The notes below the pieces were generated by a model. It was not told where the DNA came from. It made no database searches and saw only the letters and a program-made list of their open reading frames with translations. DNA of 64,000 nt from G965199725 sp965199725 (GTDB taxonomy: Bacteria; Pseudomonadota; Gammaproteobacteria; Nitrosococcales; Methylophagaceae). Each line of letters begins with the position of its first letter. The first letter of the stretch is position 1. Where the stretch lies: the NCBI GenBank assembly GCA_965199725.1, contig OZ241321.1:1178001-1242000 (forward strand). Direction: 5' to 3'. This document shows, piece by piece, positions 43,187 through 52,625 of this stretch. The position numbers were made by a program, and so were the translations under genes.

Positions 43187-44409
43187 TAACCACCAAAATC
43201 ATCCAGGAGGATATTCTCCCGCTCAACACCTAAATCTTCCAGCATACTTATAACAGCAGTATTCATCATAGGCGGGCCACATATGTAATATTCGCAATCT
43301 TCCGGCGCAGGGTGATGCTGTAAAAAATTGTCTCTTAGTACATTGTGAATAAATCCTGTATAACCCGTCCACTTATCTTCTGTTATTGGATCAGACAGGG
43401 CAACATGCCACTGGAAGTTATCATGCACTGCCTGTAACGCATCAAAATCCTCTTCATAAAACATTTCACGTTTGCTTCTGGCTCCATACCAGAATGATAT
43501 TTTACGCTTGCTGTTCAAGCGCCTTAGCTGGTCAAAGATATGGGATCGCATTGGCGCCATGCCTGCGCCACCACCAATAAAGATCATTTCTTTATCAGTA
43601 TCTTTGGCAAAAAAATCACCAAATGGCCCCGAAATCGTCACCTTGTCACCTGCTTTTAAGTTAAAAATAAACGATGACATTTGCCCAGGCGGAATATTGT
43701 CATCCGCGCTGGGTGGTGGCGAGGCAATACGGACATTCAGCATGATAATACCTTTCTCTTCTGGGTAGTTTGCCATGGAATAGGCACGCACGACATTTTG
43801 CTTAACATTAGAATTATAGCGCCAGAGATCAAACCGGTCCCAGTCTTCACGATATTGCTTGTCAATATTAAAGTTTTTGTAATTGATGCTGTGAGGTGGA
43901 CACTCAATCTGGATGAAGCCACCTGCACGGAAGTTAACATTTTCATCAGCGGGCAGTTCCAGTACTAATTCCTTGATAAAGGTAGCAACACTATTATTAG
44001 AACGAACGGTGCATTGCCATTTTTTCACGCCAAATACTTCTTCTGGTACCTGGATTTTCATATCCCGTTTAATCGTTATCTGGCATGACAGGCGTTCCCC
44101 ACCAGCAGCTTCACGCTTGGTGATATGTGATTGCTCTGTCGCCAGAATAGAGCCACCGCCCTCAATGACTTTAACTTTACATTGTCCGCAAGTACCGCCT
44201 CCGCCGCATGCTGATGATACGAACAGGTTAGCATCAGCTAGTGCATTGAGTAATTTGCCTCCACCTGGTATGTTGATAGTTTTTTCACCATTGATGTTAA
44301 TTGAGATATCGCCGGTTGAAACCAGTTTGGATCGTGCACTTAAAATTAATAGCACCAGTGCCATCACAATCCCTGTAAATAGGGTAATACCGAGTATTAT
44401 TTCTGTCAC
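43186..44409 (-). CDS. nqrF: Na+-NQR subunit F
   Basis: NADH dehydrogenase subunit, 407 residues: an N-terminal membrane helix (about 3-23), a [2Fe-2S] ferredoxin domain with SSACGGGGTCGQCKVKV near residue 67 and a fourth Cys in RLSCQ, an FAD domain (RAYSMANYP near 209) and an NADH domain (GGGAGMAPMRSH near 277, CGPPMMN near 378). Electrons enter the pump here. It overlaps nqrE by 4 bases. Confidence 0.98.
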   Translation of the reverse strand: MTEIILGITLFTGIVMALVLLILSARSKLVSTGDISININGEKTINIPGGGKLLNALADANLFVSSACGGGGTCGQCKVKVIEGGGSILATEQSHITKREAAGGERLSCQITIKRDMKIQVPEEVFGVKKWQCTVRSNNSVATFIKELVLELPADENVNFRAGGFIQIECPPHSINYKNFNIDKQYREDWDRFDLWRYNSNVKQNVVRAYSMANYPEEKGIIMLNVRIASPPPSADDNIPPGQMSSFIFNLKAGDKVTISGPFGDFFAKDTDKEMIFIGGGAGMAPMRSHIFDQLRRLNSKRKISFWYGARSKREMFYEEDFDALQAVHDNFQWHVALSDPITEDKWTGYTGFIHNVLRDNFLQHHPAPEDCEYYICGPPMMNTAVISMLEDLGVERENILLDDFGG

Positions 44410-45014
44410 AACTGTATCCCCGAAAACGCCATGAAACCCAGTGCCATCAACCCAGCAGTAATGAAGGTAATACCAAGACCCTGCAATCCATCCGGCACAT
44501 CTGAGTATTTAAGTTTTTCACGGATGCCAGCAATGGCGGTAATTGCTAGTGCCCAACCCAAACCGCTACCCACACCGTAAACAGCGCTTTCGCTAAAATT
44601 ATAATCACGTTCAACCATAAATAATGTACCCCCTAAAATGGCACAATTTACAGTGATGAGTGGTAAAAATATGCCTAAGGCGTTATAGAGTGCTGGCACA
44701 TATTTATCCATTGCCATTTCAAGAATCTGTACCATAGCGGCAATGACACCAATATAGCTGACAAGGCCAAGAAAGCTTAAATCTATATCAGGGTAACCTG
44801 CCCATGCCAATGCACCATCTTTAAGCAAAAATTGATAGATAAGGTTATTTGTTGGCACGGTGATTGTTTGTACCATAATTACTGCAATACCCAACCCTAA
44901 TGCGGTTTCAATTTTTTTTGATACAGCCAGAAAGGTGCACATACCTAAGAAAAATGCCAGCGCAAGATTCTCTATAAATATTGCGCGAATAAAAAGACTT
45001 AAGTAGTGCTCCAC
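44406..45014 (-). CDS. nqrE: Na+-NQR subunit E
   Basis: 202-residue integral membrane subunit with six helices, homologous to NqrD in inverted topology. N terminus LSLFIRAIFIENLALAFFLGMC carries the conserved Cys of the intramembrane iron site (in part ENLALAFFLGMC). GSGLGWALAITAIAGIREK lies near the C terminus. One base after nqrD. Confidence 0.98.
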   Translation of the reverse strand: MEHYLSLFIRAIFIENLALAFFLGMCTFLAVSKKIETALGLGIAVIMVQTITVPTNNLIYQFLLKDGALAWAGYPDIDLSFLGLVSYIGVIAAMVQILEMAMDKYVPALYNALGIFLPLITVNCAILGGTLFMVERDYNFSESAVYGVGSGLGWALAITAIAGIREKLKYSDVPDGLQGLGITFITAGLMALGFMAFSGIQL

Positions 45015-45677
45015 CTATATTACCTCAGTACGATGAACCTGATGGATCTGATAATCGGCATGCTCAACCTGCTCTTTTTTAACAGAGCGCACTAGCCAGA
45101 TAGTGAGACCGATTACAAAAAAGGCGCTTGGCGGTAACAGCATTAAGCCGTTAGGAATATACCAGCCACCTTCATTGGCGACTGGGATGACTTGATAACC
45201 AAACAATTTGCCTGCACCAAGCAATTCACGAAAGAAAGACACCACTATAAGAATCAAACTGTAACCCAGACCGTTACCAATACCATCAAGAAAACTCATC
45301 ACTGGCGGGTTTTTCATTGCATAGGCTTCTGCCCGACCCAGCACAATACAGTTAGTAATAATCAGACCAACAAATACTGATAACTGTTTGCTTGTCTCGT
45401 AGGAGTAGGCTTTGAGTATTTGATCAACAACAACAACCAGCGATGAAATGATGGTCATTTGTACGATGATGCGAATACTTGAAGGTGTATGGTTCCTGAT
45501 TGAGCTGATAATAGCACCAGAAAATGCTGCCACTGATGTTAGCGCGATGCTCATTATGAGCGCTGCTATCATATTAGTGGTGACAGCGAGTGCCGAACAT
45601 ACACCTAGTACCTGAAGGGTGATTGGATTATTATCAACCAGTGGATCAAGTACTGTTGTTTTTACGTCGTTTGTCAT
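45015..45677 (-). CDS. nqrD: Na+-NQR subunit D
   Basis: 220-residue membrane subunit with six predicted helices. The N-terminal NNPITLQVLGVCSALAVT carries the partner Cys for the NqrD/E iron site, and IVLGRAEAYAMKNPP is family-typical. Directly follows nqrC (2 bases) and abuts nqrE. Confidence 0.98.
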   Translation of the reverse strand: MTNDVKTTVLDPLVDNNPITLQVLGVCSALAVTTNMIAALIMSIALTSVAAFSGAIISSIRNHTPSSIRIIVQMTIISSLVVVVDQILKAYSYETSKQLSVFVGLIITNCIVLGRAEAYAMKNPPVMSFLDGIGNGLGYSLILIVVSFFRELLGAGKLFGYQVIPVANEGGWYIPNGLMLLPPSAFFVIGLTIWLVRSVKKEQVEHADYQIHQVHRTEVI

Positions 45678-45679
45678 TA

Positions 45680-46504
45680 TTATTTCTCCATCTTAGCGCG
45701 CATTTTTTGCAGGTAGGGCCCAAAACCATGGCCGCCCAGCCAGTATTTGACCAGATTTGACACACCCTGACTGGTTAATGTTGCGCCAGACAAACCATCA
45801 ACTTGGTATTCTGCGCCATTAACGTCAGGATTAACATGGCCACGGATAACGGCTATTTTTACTTTGCCAGCATCATCAAACACCTTCTTTCCTGACCACC
45901 TCTTGCGCCATTGTGGGTTATCTACTTCGCCGCCCAGCCCTGGCGTTTCGGCATGATCATAAAATTGCAATCCCTGTATGGTATTCAAATCACCTTTTAA
46001 TGAGATAAATCCATATAATGTAGACCATAGACCATAACCATAAATTGGCAATACCACTTGTTTAATTGTATCGCCCTCTCTGAGGATATAAACAATTGCT
46101 AATTTGGCACGACGACCAATGTTAGCTATATCCTGTTTAGCTTCTAATACTATACTCTGGTCAGGGTCTTTAACTGCTTTGCGCACATCATAACTGTCAG
46201 GATCAATATCATCATAGTCGCCTGTAGCCAGATTAACTACCTTGGTGTCAAACTGAGCAAACAAACCATTCATATCCGCCTCTTGTGTTAATAAGCCGGT
46301 CACTGCCAAGATATTTTTTTTAATATCTGCTGCTTTATTTACCTGTTGCCTAGGTTTTAAGATGACCGCAGAGGTTGACACCAGTATTGAGCAAATCAGA
46401 CACAATAAAACAGCAACAATCACTATTTTTAGTGGATTATCGTTTGGCATAGTGGCTATTTTACCGATTAACCATTGATTTTTCTTGTGCTCGTTCATAG
46501 TCAA
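45680..46504 (-). CDS. nqrC: Na+-NQR subunit C
   Basis: 274 residues with one N-terminal membrane helix (about 26-50) and a periplasmic FMN-binding domain. The covalent FMN-threonine site is seen as DGLSGATLTSQGV near residue 240. Attachment needs an ApbE flavin transferase, which is not in this operon. The start overlaps nqrB by 4 bases. Confidence 0.98.
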   Translation of the reverse strand: MTMNEHKKNQWLIGKIATMPNDNPLKIVIVAVLLCLICSILVSTSAVILKPRQQVNKAADIKKNILAVTGLLTQEADMNGLFAQFDTKVVNLATGDYDDIDPDSYDVRKAVKDPDQSIVLEAKQDIANIGRRAKLAIVYILREGDTIKQVVLPIYGYGLWSTLYGFISLKGDLNTIQGLQFYDHAETPGLGGEVDNPQWRKRWSGKKVFDDAGKVKIAVIRGHVNPDVNGAEYQVDGLSGATLTSQGVSNLVKYWLGGHGFGPYLQKMRAKMEK

Positions 46505-47706
46505 TTACGGGCTAATCGTCTTTTAATATTGGCCCGTACCACAAAATAATCAATGAGAGGGGCAAAAATATTTGCAAACAGAATGGCTAACATAATGCCT
46601 TCAGGAAAGGCGGGGTTAATAACACGAATAATTACTGCCATAAACCCAATAAGCATGCCATAAATCCAGCGACCTGTATCAGTCATGGCTGCAGAAACAG
46701 GATCAGTCGCCATGAAGATCATACCAAAAGCAAACCCGCCAATTGTTAAATGCCAGTACCACGGCAGGGCAAACATAGGATTGTTGTCACTGCCTATAGC
46801 ATTGAACAATAAACTGGTCACGACCATACCAATGAACACTCCAAAGATAATGCGGTAGGAAGCAACACGGGTATATAGCAGGAATGCAGCACCCAATAAA
46901 CAGGCTAATGTTGACGTTTCACCAACAGAACCTGGTATCATGCCAATAAATGTTTGCATCCATGTAAATCCTTCGTTAATAGCATCCACACCACCTGTCG
47001 CACCCAGCGCCAATGGTGTTGCGCCACTGAAGTCATCTATCGCTGTCCAGACAGCATCACCGGACATTTGTGCAGGATAGGCAAAATATAAAAATGCCCG
47101 TCCAGTGAGCGCCGGGTTTAAAAAGTTTTTACCGGTCCCACCAAAAACCTCTTTGCCGATGACGACACCGAACATAATACCCAGTGCAACCTGCCATAGC
47201 GGTGCTGATGGTGGCATGGTCAGGGTGTATAGCATGGATGTGACTAAAAAACCCTCGTTGACTTCGTGGTTACGCACAGCAGCAAATATGACTTCACACA
47301 CGCCACCAGCGATTAATGTAGTCAAATAAATTGGCAGAAAATACATCAGCCCGTGCATCATATTGGCTACTGTACTGTTCGCATCAAACTCCACACCCAA
47401 AAAGTTTAAGACAGCACCGCGCCAGCTATCAGGATGCGTCATGCCTAATGCCGCCATAGCGCTGTTAGCCTGATAGCCGGTATTCCATAATGCAACCAAT
47501 ATAACTGGGAGGGTTGATATCACCACATACGACATCAGTCGCTTCAGATCAATACCATCGCGTACATGCGCTGATCCGCTGGTATTATTAGCGGGGGAAT
47601 AGAGAAAGGTATCCACCATTTCAAAAACAGCGTAATACTTTTCGTACGGACCCCCTTTTTGAAAGGCAGGTTCTAATTTGTCAAGAAAACGTCGTAGGCG
47701 CGCCAT
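46501..47706 (-). CDS. nqrB: Na+-NQR subunit B
   Basis: 401-residue polytopic membrane subunit, about ten helices, that forms the Na+ path and holds FMN and riboflavin. The FMN-threonine motif reads FSGATPLALG near residue 223. GKEVFGGTGKNFLNPALTGRAF near 175 (in part GGTGKNFLNPALTGRAF) is the conserved quinone/flavin region. Confidence 0.98.
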   Translation of the reverse strand: MARLRRFLDKLEPAFQKGGPYEKYYAVFEMVDTFLYSPANNTSGSAHVRDGIDLKRLMSYVVISTLPVILVALWNTGYQANSAMAALGMTHPDSWRGAVLNFLGVEFDANSTVANMMHGLMYFLPIYLTTLIAGGVCEVIFAAVRNHEVNEGFLVTSMLYTLTMPPSAPLWQVALGIMFGVVIGKEVFGGTGKNFLNPALTGRAFLYFAYPAQMSGDAVWTAIDDFSGATPLALGATGGVDAINEGFTWMQTFIGMIPGSVGETSTLACLLGAAFLLYTRVASYRIIFGVFIGMVVTSLLFNAIGSDNNPMFALPWYWHLTIGGFAFGMIFMATDPVSAAMTDTGRWIYGMLIGFMAVIIRVINPAFPEGIMLAILFANIFAPLIDYFVVRANIKRRLARN

Positions 47707-47708
47707 GT

Positions 47709-49058
47709 CTATCCTTCTTTTTCTATCTCTTCAAGGTTACTGCGTAGCATTGGACCATAATCAAACTTGCCCGAGCAGACAAAAGAACACAGAGCTAAAT
47801 CTTCTTCATCCAGCTCAAGGCAACCTAGCATTTGCGCAACATCACTGTCTTTTACCACCAATGCGCGTAATAATTGGGTGGGCAAAATATCAAGCGGTAT
47901 GACTGTTTCAAACACCCCAACAGGCACCATCGCTCTTGGACTACCATTTTGTGATGTGGTCAGGTTAAGGTTTTGTTTACCAATTAGCTTGGAGATAAAG
48001 ACATTCAAGGCCGAAAACTTATTATTGCCAATCGGTTGTATCCAGCCAAAAAGCTCGCGCTCAATGCTTTCGGCGATGACTGATATTTGCTGATGAAACC
48101 TGCCAAGAAAGGCCGCCCAGTTAGCAGCGGTATGACCATGTAGCACTGAGCCGGAAATGACCCGAGATTGTACCTGCTGGATTTCGTTTTTAATAATATC
48201 CTCAGTATTGGCACCTAAGCGTGTGCGTAATAAGCGTGGTTTATTGACCAGCGGCCCTGCCAGAGCAATAATACGTTCCACCCACAATCTACCAGTCGTA
48301 AACAGTTTGCCAATGGCAATAGTATCTTGGTAATTGATATACCACACTGTCTTATTGGCATTTACTGGATCAACAAAATGGATATGGGTACCTGCCAATC
48401 CAGATGGATGAGGGCCGCTAAACGTGTGAATATCAATATTATCCTGCACTTTAGCTGCTGTTTTTGCGCTTTCTGTCTGACACACAATCACCTTGCCATC
48501 AGTAAGCTGGGTCAGCACTGTCAGCCCGTTTATGTAATCATTATAATAGTTATCAATAATGATATTGGGATCGGCTGCCAATGGATTGGTATCAATTGCG
48601 GTGACAAAAATTGAATGCGGACAAGCTTCTGGGTGGGGTGATTTGCTGTAGGGTCGGGTACGCAGTGCAGTCCATAAACCAGATGCCAGCAGATTATGTT
48701 TGACATCATCACGTGTCAGGTGTTTAAGTTGATTATCATCATACTGTGCAAAGGTGATTTCATCATCGCCTTCAAGCTCGATCACAACCGATTGTAAAAC
48801 CCGTTTAGCACCACGGTTAATTGCTGTAACTATGCCAGCGCCAGGCGCAGTAAATTGTACGCCGGGGATTTTTTTATCGGTAAATAGTGCTTGCCCTGTC
48901 TTTACTCGATCACCTGCATTAACTAGCATGGTTGGCTTCATACCAACATAGTCGTTACCCAGTATGGCCACTGAGCATATGGTATTACCATCATCAATAC
49001 GCTGGGCAGGTGCGCCAGCAATGGGCAGGTCAAGCCCCTTTTTTATAGTGAAATGCAT
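47709..49058 (-). CDS. nqrA: Na+-NQR subunit A
   Basis: 449-residue soluble cytoplasmic subunit and first gene of the operon. MHFTIKKGLDLPIAGAPAQ start; YVGMKPTMLVNAGDRVK near 42; ends with a cysteine-containing LGCLELDEEDLALCSFVC-type region. Promoter must lie in 49059-49268, AT-rich and shared with the divergent DUF2818 gene; I cannot pick boxes with confidence. Confidence 0.97.
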   Translation of the reverse strand: MHFTIKKGLDLPIAGAPAQRIDDGNTICSVAILGNDYVGMKPTMLVNAGDRVKTGQALFTDKKIPGVQFTAPGAGIVTAINRGAKRVLQSVVIELEGDDEITFAQYDDNQLKHLTRDDVKHNLLASGLWTALRTRPYSKSPHPEACPHSIFVTAIDTNPLAADPNIIIDNYYNDYINGLTVLTQLTDGKVIVCQTESAKTAAKVQDNIDIHTFSGPHPSGLAGTHIHFVDPVNANKTVWYINYQDTIAIGKLFTTGRLWVERIIALAGPLVNKPRLLRTRLGANTEDIIKNEIQQVQSRVISGSVLHGHTAANWAAFLGRFHQQISVIAESIERELFGWIQPIGNNKFSALNVFISKLIGKQNLNLTTSQNGSPRAMVPVGVFETVIPLDILPTQLLRALVVKDSDVAQMLGCLELDEEDLALCSFVCSGKFDYGPMLRSNLEEIEKEG

Positions 49059-49268
49059 ATACGTTTGGCAAAAGACACGGGCGTTAATTGCCCGTTAGTT
49101 TTTGTTTTCCCAAGGTTTCGCTTAAATTTTCAGCCTAAATTTTAACTTCCCATTGTAGCATACAGCCTGATTAAAAATGAAAAACCTGTCATGATACATT
49201 GTCATAAAATCCTTTTACCATAAGTTCGGATCTGCTTAACAAAAACGCAATAAAATTAAATCTTACGT

Positions 49269-49565
49269 ATGTTATCAATTACACTTATGTTACTGTTTTT
49301 TATCCTTGCTAATTTACCGTGGATAAATGAACGTTTTTTGCTAGTTTTTGTACTTAAAGAGGGCAAACCGATCGTCACTAGATTGCTTGAACTAGTAATG
49401 CTTTACTTTGCCAGTTTGCTAATCGCCATGGTGGTTGAGGTACGCTTTTCTGGTGCAGTATTTACTCAGCAGTGGGAGTTTTTTGTTGTCACTTTTTGCT
49501 TATTTGTGCTGTTATCTGTACCTGGTATTGTCTATCGCTTTCAATGGCTCGTAATTGATAAATAA
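49269..49565 (+). CDS. DUF2818-family small membrane protein
   Basis: 98 residues with three hydrophobic segments (about 2-20, 38-58, 70-90). FFILANLPWINERFL near the N terminus and RLLELVMLYF are the DUF2818 hallmarks. In betaproteobacteria this family is found at the end of complex I (nuo) operons. Here it is divergent from nqrA, which again places it beside an NADH:quinone reductase. No function is known to me. No strong ribosome site before the ATG. Confidence 0.7.
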   Translation: MLSITLMLLFFILANLPWINERFLLVFVLKEGKPIVTRLLELVMLYFASLLIAMVVEVRFSGAVFTQQWEFFVVTFCLFVLLSVPGIVYRFQWLVIDK

Positions 49566-49729
49566 TGGTTTTTAAGCTGTTTCTTACATCAACTCGTAGC
49601 TTAAAATTTTGTGTCACCAATTTCAAAGGCCTGTGGTCATTTACTTAATTGGCCAACGGGTTTTACGGCAGATAGTGGCACTAAGGGCCAGTTGTTCGTG
49701 GCAATGATAGTGGCCGTGAATGCCTTAGC

Positions 49730-49758
49730 TTGACAGTGATAGCGGCAACAGGTTTAAT
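49730..49758 (+). promoter_or_regulatory. Promoter of tRNA-Phe
   Basis: TTGACA (49730-49735), 17-base spacer, TTTAAT (49753-49758), about 21 bases before the mature tRNA-Phe. Near-consensus and well placed. Confidence 0.7.
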
Positions 49759-49779
49759 AGATTTAGTAGTTTTTTGTAC

Positions 49780-49855
49780 GGCTCGATAGCTCAGTTGGTA
49801 GAGCAAGGGACTGAAAATCCCTGTGTCCCTGGTTCAATTCCAGGTCGAGCCACCA
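49780..49855 (+). tRNA. tRNA-Phe (anticodon GAA)
   Basis: 76 bases, acceptor GGCTCGA/TCGAGCC, anticodon GAA in loop CTGAAAA with stem AGGGA/TCCCT, T-loop GTTCAATTC, encoded CCA. Stands alone between the DUF2818 gene and the porin. Confidence 0.97.
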
Positions 49856-49956
49856 TGATTTTTAAGTTTAGCTCTACTTTTATCGGTTTATTTGTTGTAA
49901 AAAAGATACAATAATAGCTTAATTGATAAAAATGTTGCTTTTTAGTGCAAAAAATG

Positions 49957-49984
49957 TTGCAAAGTGACAATTTAAGTGGATAAT
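49957..49984 (+). promoter_or_regulatory. Candidate promoter of the porin gene
   Basis: TTGCAA (49957-49962), 16-base spacer, GATAAT (49979-49984), giving a leader of about 85 bases before the porin ATG. Motif match only. Confidence 0.45.
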
Positions 49985-50076
49985 GTGCCTTCAGTTGAGT
50001 AATTCAGCTAAATTAAGGGATTTTTTGAGAGTGATCTTAAATTTTCGTTAATAACCTAATTTTTAAGGTGTAAAAT

Positions 50077-51261
50077 ATGAGATTTAATAAAAAATTGTTA
50101 GCAGGTCTGGTTGCGCTTGCAGCTGGCAGTTCTTCGGCACAAGCTGTGACTGTGATGGCTGAAGATGGCTGGACTTTAGGGGTAAGCGGTCTGATCAACC
50201 AGTTTGCAGTATTTACTGACGACAGTAACCGCAAGGATAACGGTGCACAAAGTAATGATATGTCAGAAATTCGTGATGGTTTATTACCTGCATTTATCAA
50301 CTTTGATGCTAAAGCACCCACGATTAATGGTTTAGATATTGCTGCCCATATTTCTATCAGTCCTTCTACTAACACCAAGTCTCAGAGTGCCAGTACACTT
50401 GAGCAACGTGAAGTTTATTTCACTGTAGACGGTTCATTTGGTCAGGTTTTAGCAGGTAAGGCGCTGGGTCTTTATGGTTCGCACGCTATTTTAAATGAGC
50501 AGACTATCTACGGAGTCGGCTGGGGCGTTGGTGGTAATACCTATACGACCTTAGGCGGTATTGGTATGGGATATGACTATGCCGACTGGCGGTCACAATT
50601 TCGCTGGACATCACCGGATATGAATGGCTTTAAGCTGGCTTTGGCAGTGGTTGATGGCGAAGGCCCTGCGGTATCGCTACCTACAGGGTTAACTGGTCCT
50701 TTGACAATTGTAAGTGGTCACACAGATGGTGAGGATCTGCGTTATGAGTATGACTTAACCTATGCGGGTTCATTTGCTGGCGGTAAATTTAAAACCTGGT
50801 TCAGCGGCGCTTTTCAGGATCATGATGAGCTTAAATCAGCCGATCGCGCTAAACCTGAAGACGCACGTTACTGGGCAGTTGGCGGTACCTTGTCAGTCAA
50901 CAATTTTGAGTTTATGGCAGTTTATTCTGATGCTGAAGACTCTGTTTTAGCAGCATCTGGCCTTAACGCTTATGACTTAGATACTGACGGTAATGGTGAA
51001 TGGAGTCAATATGTGGTTCAGGGCGGTTATCGTTTTGGCAGCACATTGGTATCAGCTAACTACTCAGAGTTAGAAACCGATTCTGCCCGTGCCCGTCCGA
51101 ACGGTAAAAAATACGATGAAGCAGAGCGTATTACCGTAGGCGTGTATCATGATGTCAATGCTAACTTAAAATTGGTAGCTGAGTACACCGAAGTTGAGCA
51201 TGATGACAAGGATCGCTTGGATCAAGACATCTTTGCCATTGGCGGCTTTGTTTTCTTCTAA
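50077..51261 (+). CDS. Outer-membrane porin
   Basis: 394 residues. Signal peptide MRFNKKLLAGLVALAAGSSS with cleavage probably after AQA (residue 23). The rest has alternating short polar loops and aromatic-rich strands and ends in the outer-membrane sorting signal GGFVFF. It resembles general trimeric porins of the Gram-negative porin_4 type (VLAGKALGLYG, YDYADWRSQFRW). Substrate cannot be told. Preceded by a TAAGGTG site and followed by a strong terminator, so monocistronic and probably well expressed. Confidence 0.88.
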   Translation: MRFNKKLLAGLVALAAGSSSAQAVTVMAEDGWTLGVSGLINQFAVFTDDSNRKDNGAQSNDMSEIRDGLLPAFINFDAKAPTINGLDIAAHISISPSTNTKSQSASTLEQREVYFTVDGSFGQVLAGKALGLYGSHAILNEQTIYGVGWGVGGNTYTTLGGIGMGYDYADWRSQFRWTSPDMNGFKLALAVVDGEGPAVSLPTGLTGPLTIVSGHTDGEDLRYEYDLTYAGSFAGGKFKTWFSGAFQDHDELKSADRAKPEDARYWAVGGTLSVNNFEFMAVYSDAEDSVLAASGLNAYDLDTDGNGEWSQYVVQGGYRFGSTLVSANYSELETDSARARPNGKKYDEAERITVGVYHDVNANLKLVAEYTEVEHDDKDRLDQDIFAIGGFVFF

Positions 51262-51316
51262 AAAGTCCATTGCTATTTAGCAGCTGACTTGTTGGTTAGC
51301 TCATGACAATTGATGA

Positions 51317-51350
51317 AGCCTCAATCTTTTTATTAAGGTTGGGGCTTTTT
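51317..51350 (+). terminator. Rho-independent terminator of the porin gene
   Basis: AGCCTCAATC (51317-51326) pairs, with G-T wobbles, with GGTTGGGGCT (51337-51346) and is followed by TTTTT. It lies 55 bases after the porin stop. Confidence 0.8.
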
Positions 51351-51437
51351 GTCAGCTTTTCATTCTTCCTCCCGCACGCGGCTCTGCGTTTCGCATACAC
51401 TAGTGACAGCAATTTATCCCCATTTCTGCACTTCCTT

Positions 51438-51585
51438 CCGTCATTCTTAGGCATATGCGGGAATCCACTTAAATTAATTTGTTATACAAATCTGTCCATT
51501 CTGGATTATCTCTTATTTTTTAATTTACTTTTCTCTTGTAATGGCAGCTTCTATGGATTCTTTTTCAAGCAACGAATGACGGGGG
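51438..51585. repeat. MITE-like palindromic element (CCGTCATTC ... GAATGACGGGG)
   Basis: The left end CCGTCATTC and GCGGGAATCCA (51457-51467) is mirrored by TGGATTC (51554-51560) and GAATGACGGGG at the right. This is the form of the widespread non-coding palindromes with CGTCATTC...GCGGGAATCCA arms. About 148 bases; the middle is AT-rich and diverged. It lies between the porin terminator and the 3' end of the HAD phosphatase gene. The remaining gap 51351-51437 shows nothing else. Confidence 0.6.
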
Positions 51586-51587
51586 TG

Positions 51588-52409
51588 TTAGCCTAGTAAC
51601 GCGCGGGTAATTGCCTTAAGATCAGTCATCACCCAGGTTGGCTTATAGTCAGTATAGTCAATATCTTCTGCTGTTGATACGCCGGTTAATACCAATATGC
51701 TACGTAGGCCTGCATTTTTCGCCCCTAAAATATCAGTATCTAAACGATCTCCTATTGCAACAGTTTCTGCTTTGTTAGTCCCCAATAGTAACAGGGCTTG
51801 TTGATATAGTATTGGCGCTGGCTTACCTATGCAGGTTGCAGTGATGCCAGTGGCGGCTTCTAAAGCTGCAATGACGCCACCATTGCCCATAACTTCACCT
51901 AATTCGGTGGGCAATGTTTTATCAGTGTTGGTGGCAAAAAATTCAGCGCCAGCACGTATATTTAACGTTGCCGTGGCTAATTTGTCCCATGTCAGCTTGC
52001 GATCTAATCCTGCTATGACAGCAGCAGGTCCTTCAGCGCTCTCTGCTTGCCTTATTTGATAAAGATCAGTCAGCGTAAACTCCTGTTCAATCAGCGGTAG
52101 GCGCAATCCGTCTTCGCCAATTACAAAGGCGCGCCGGTTATCTTTGGGCGTGTGCTTGGCTAAATAGCGCGCTGTTGCCATACTTGATGTGATTATTTCT
52201 TGTCTGGTAATGGTGACACCCATTTTCGCCAGTTTTGCAATGTATTCTTCCTGAGTCAAACTGGCGTTATTAGTTGCCAGCACGAATGGTATGTTAAGCT
52301 TGCGTAGTAGCGCAAAAAATTCAGTCATACCATCAGCAGGGTTATTGCCATGCCACAGCACGCCGTCCATATCAACGATAAATGCCTTTACATTGTCAAA
52401 TTGTGTCAT
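51588..52409 (-). CDS. HAD-IIA family phosphatase (NagD-like)
   Basis: 273 residues from the ATG at 52409, which has GGGG ten bases upstream; an ATG six codons earlier lacks a site. The HAD nucleophile motif VDMDGVLWHG is near residue 12, motif II LATNNAS near 44, and the metal site AIGDRLDTDILGAKNAG near 213. The C2-type cap and order fit the NagD/4-nitrophenylphosphatase/phosphoglycolate phosphatase group. Substrate unknown. It is divergent from hps1; a sugar-phosphate repair role in the RuMP context is only a guess. Confidence 0.85.
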   Translation of the reverse strand: MTQFDNVKAFIVDMDGVLWHGNNPADGMTEFFALLRKLNIPFVLATNNASLTQEEYIAKLAKMGVTITRQEIITSSMATARYLAKHTPKDNRRAFVIGEDGLRLPLIEQEFTLTDLYQIRQAESAEGPAAVIAGLDRKLTWDKLATATLNIRAGAEFFATNTDKTLPTELGEVMGNGGVIAALEAATGITATCIGKPAPILYQQALLLLGTNKAETVAIGDRLDTDILGAKNAGLRSILVLTGVSTAEDIDYTDYKPTWVMTDLKAITRALLG

Positions 52410-52532
52410 GGTATTTGTACCCCGCATAACGTCAACTATAGCATTATCTTGCTATCTTGATGTAATGTCAGTTTATCCTCAATTTGCAATACTTTAAGAA
52501 AGCAGTGGCTATTTCGCTGTTTGCAAAGAGCA

Positions 52533-52562
52533 TTGACACAAGCAGGTAAATTGTCTTATAGT
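52533..52562 (+). promoter_or_regulatory. Promoter of hps1
   Basis: TTGACA (52533-52538), 18-base spacer, TATAGT (52557-52562), leader of about 55 bases to the hps1 ATG. Near-consensus boxes suit a highly expressed formaldehyde-fixing enzyme. Confidence 0.65.
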
Positions 52563-52625
52563 CATCCAGCTATTTTTCAGAATATAGAAACTTTACTTTA
52601 ATTAACTTTGCAGGAGTATGACAGC

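Noticed and set aside
51303..51596. 97-residue plus-strand ORF after the porin
   Set aside because: It runs through the porin terminator and the MITE-like element; no ribosome site.
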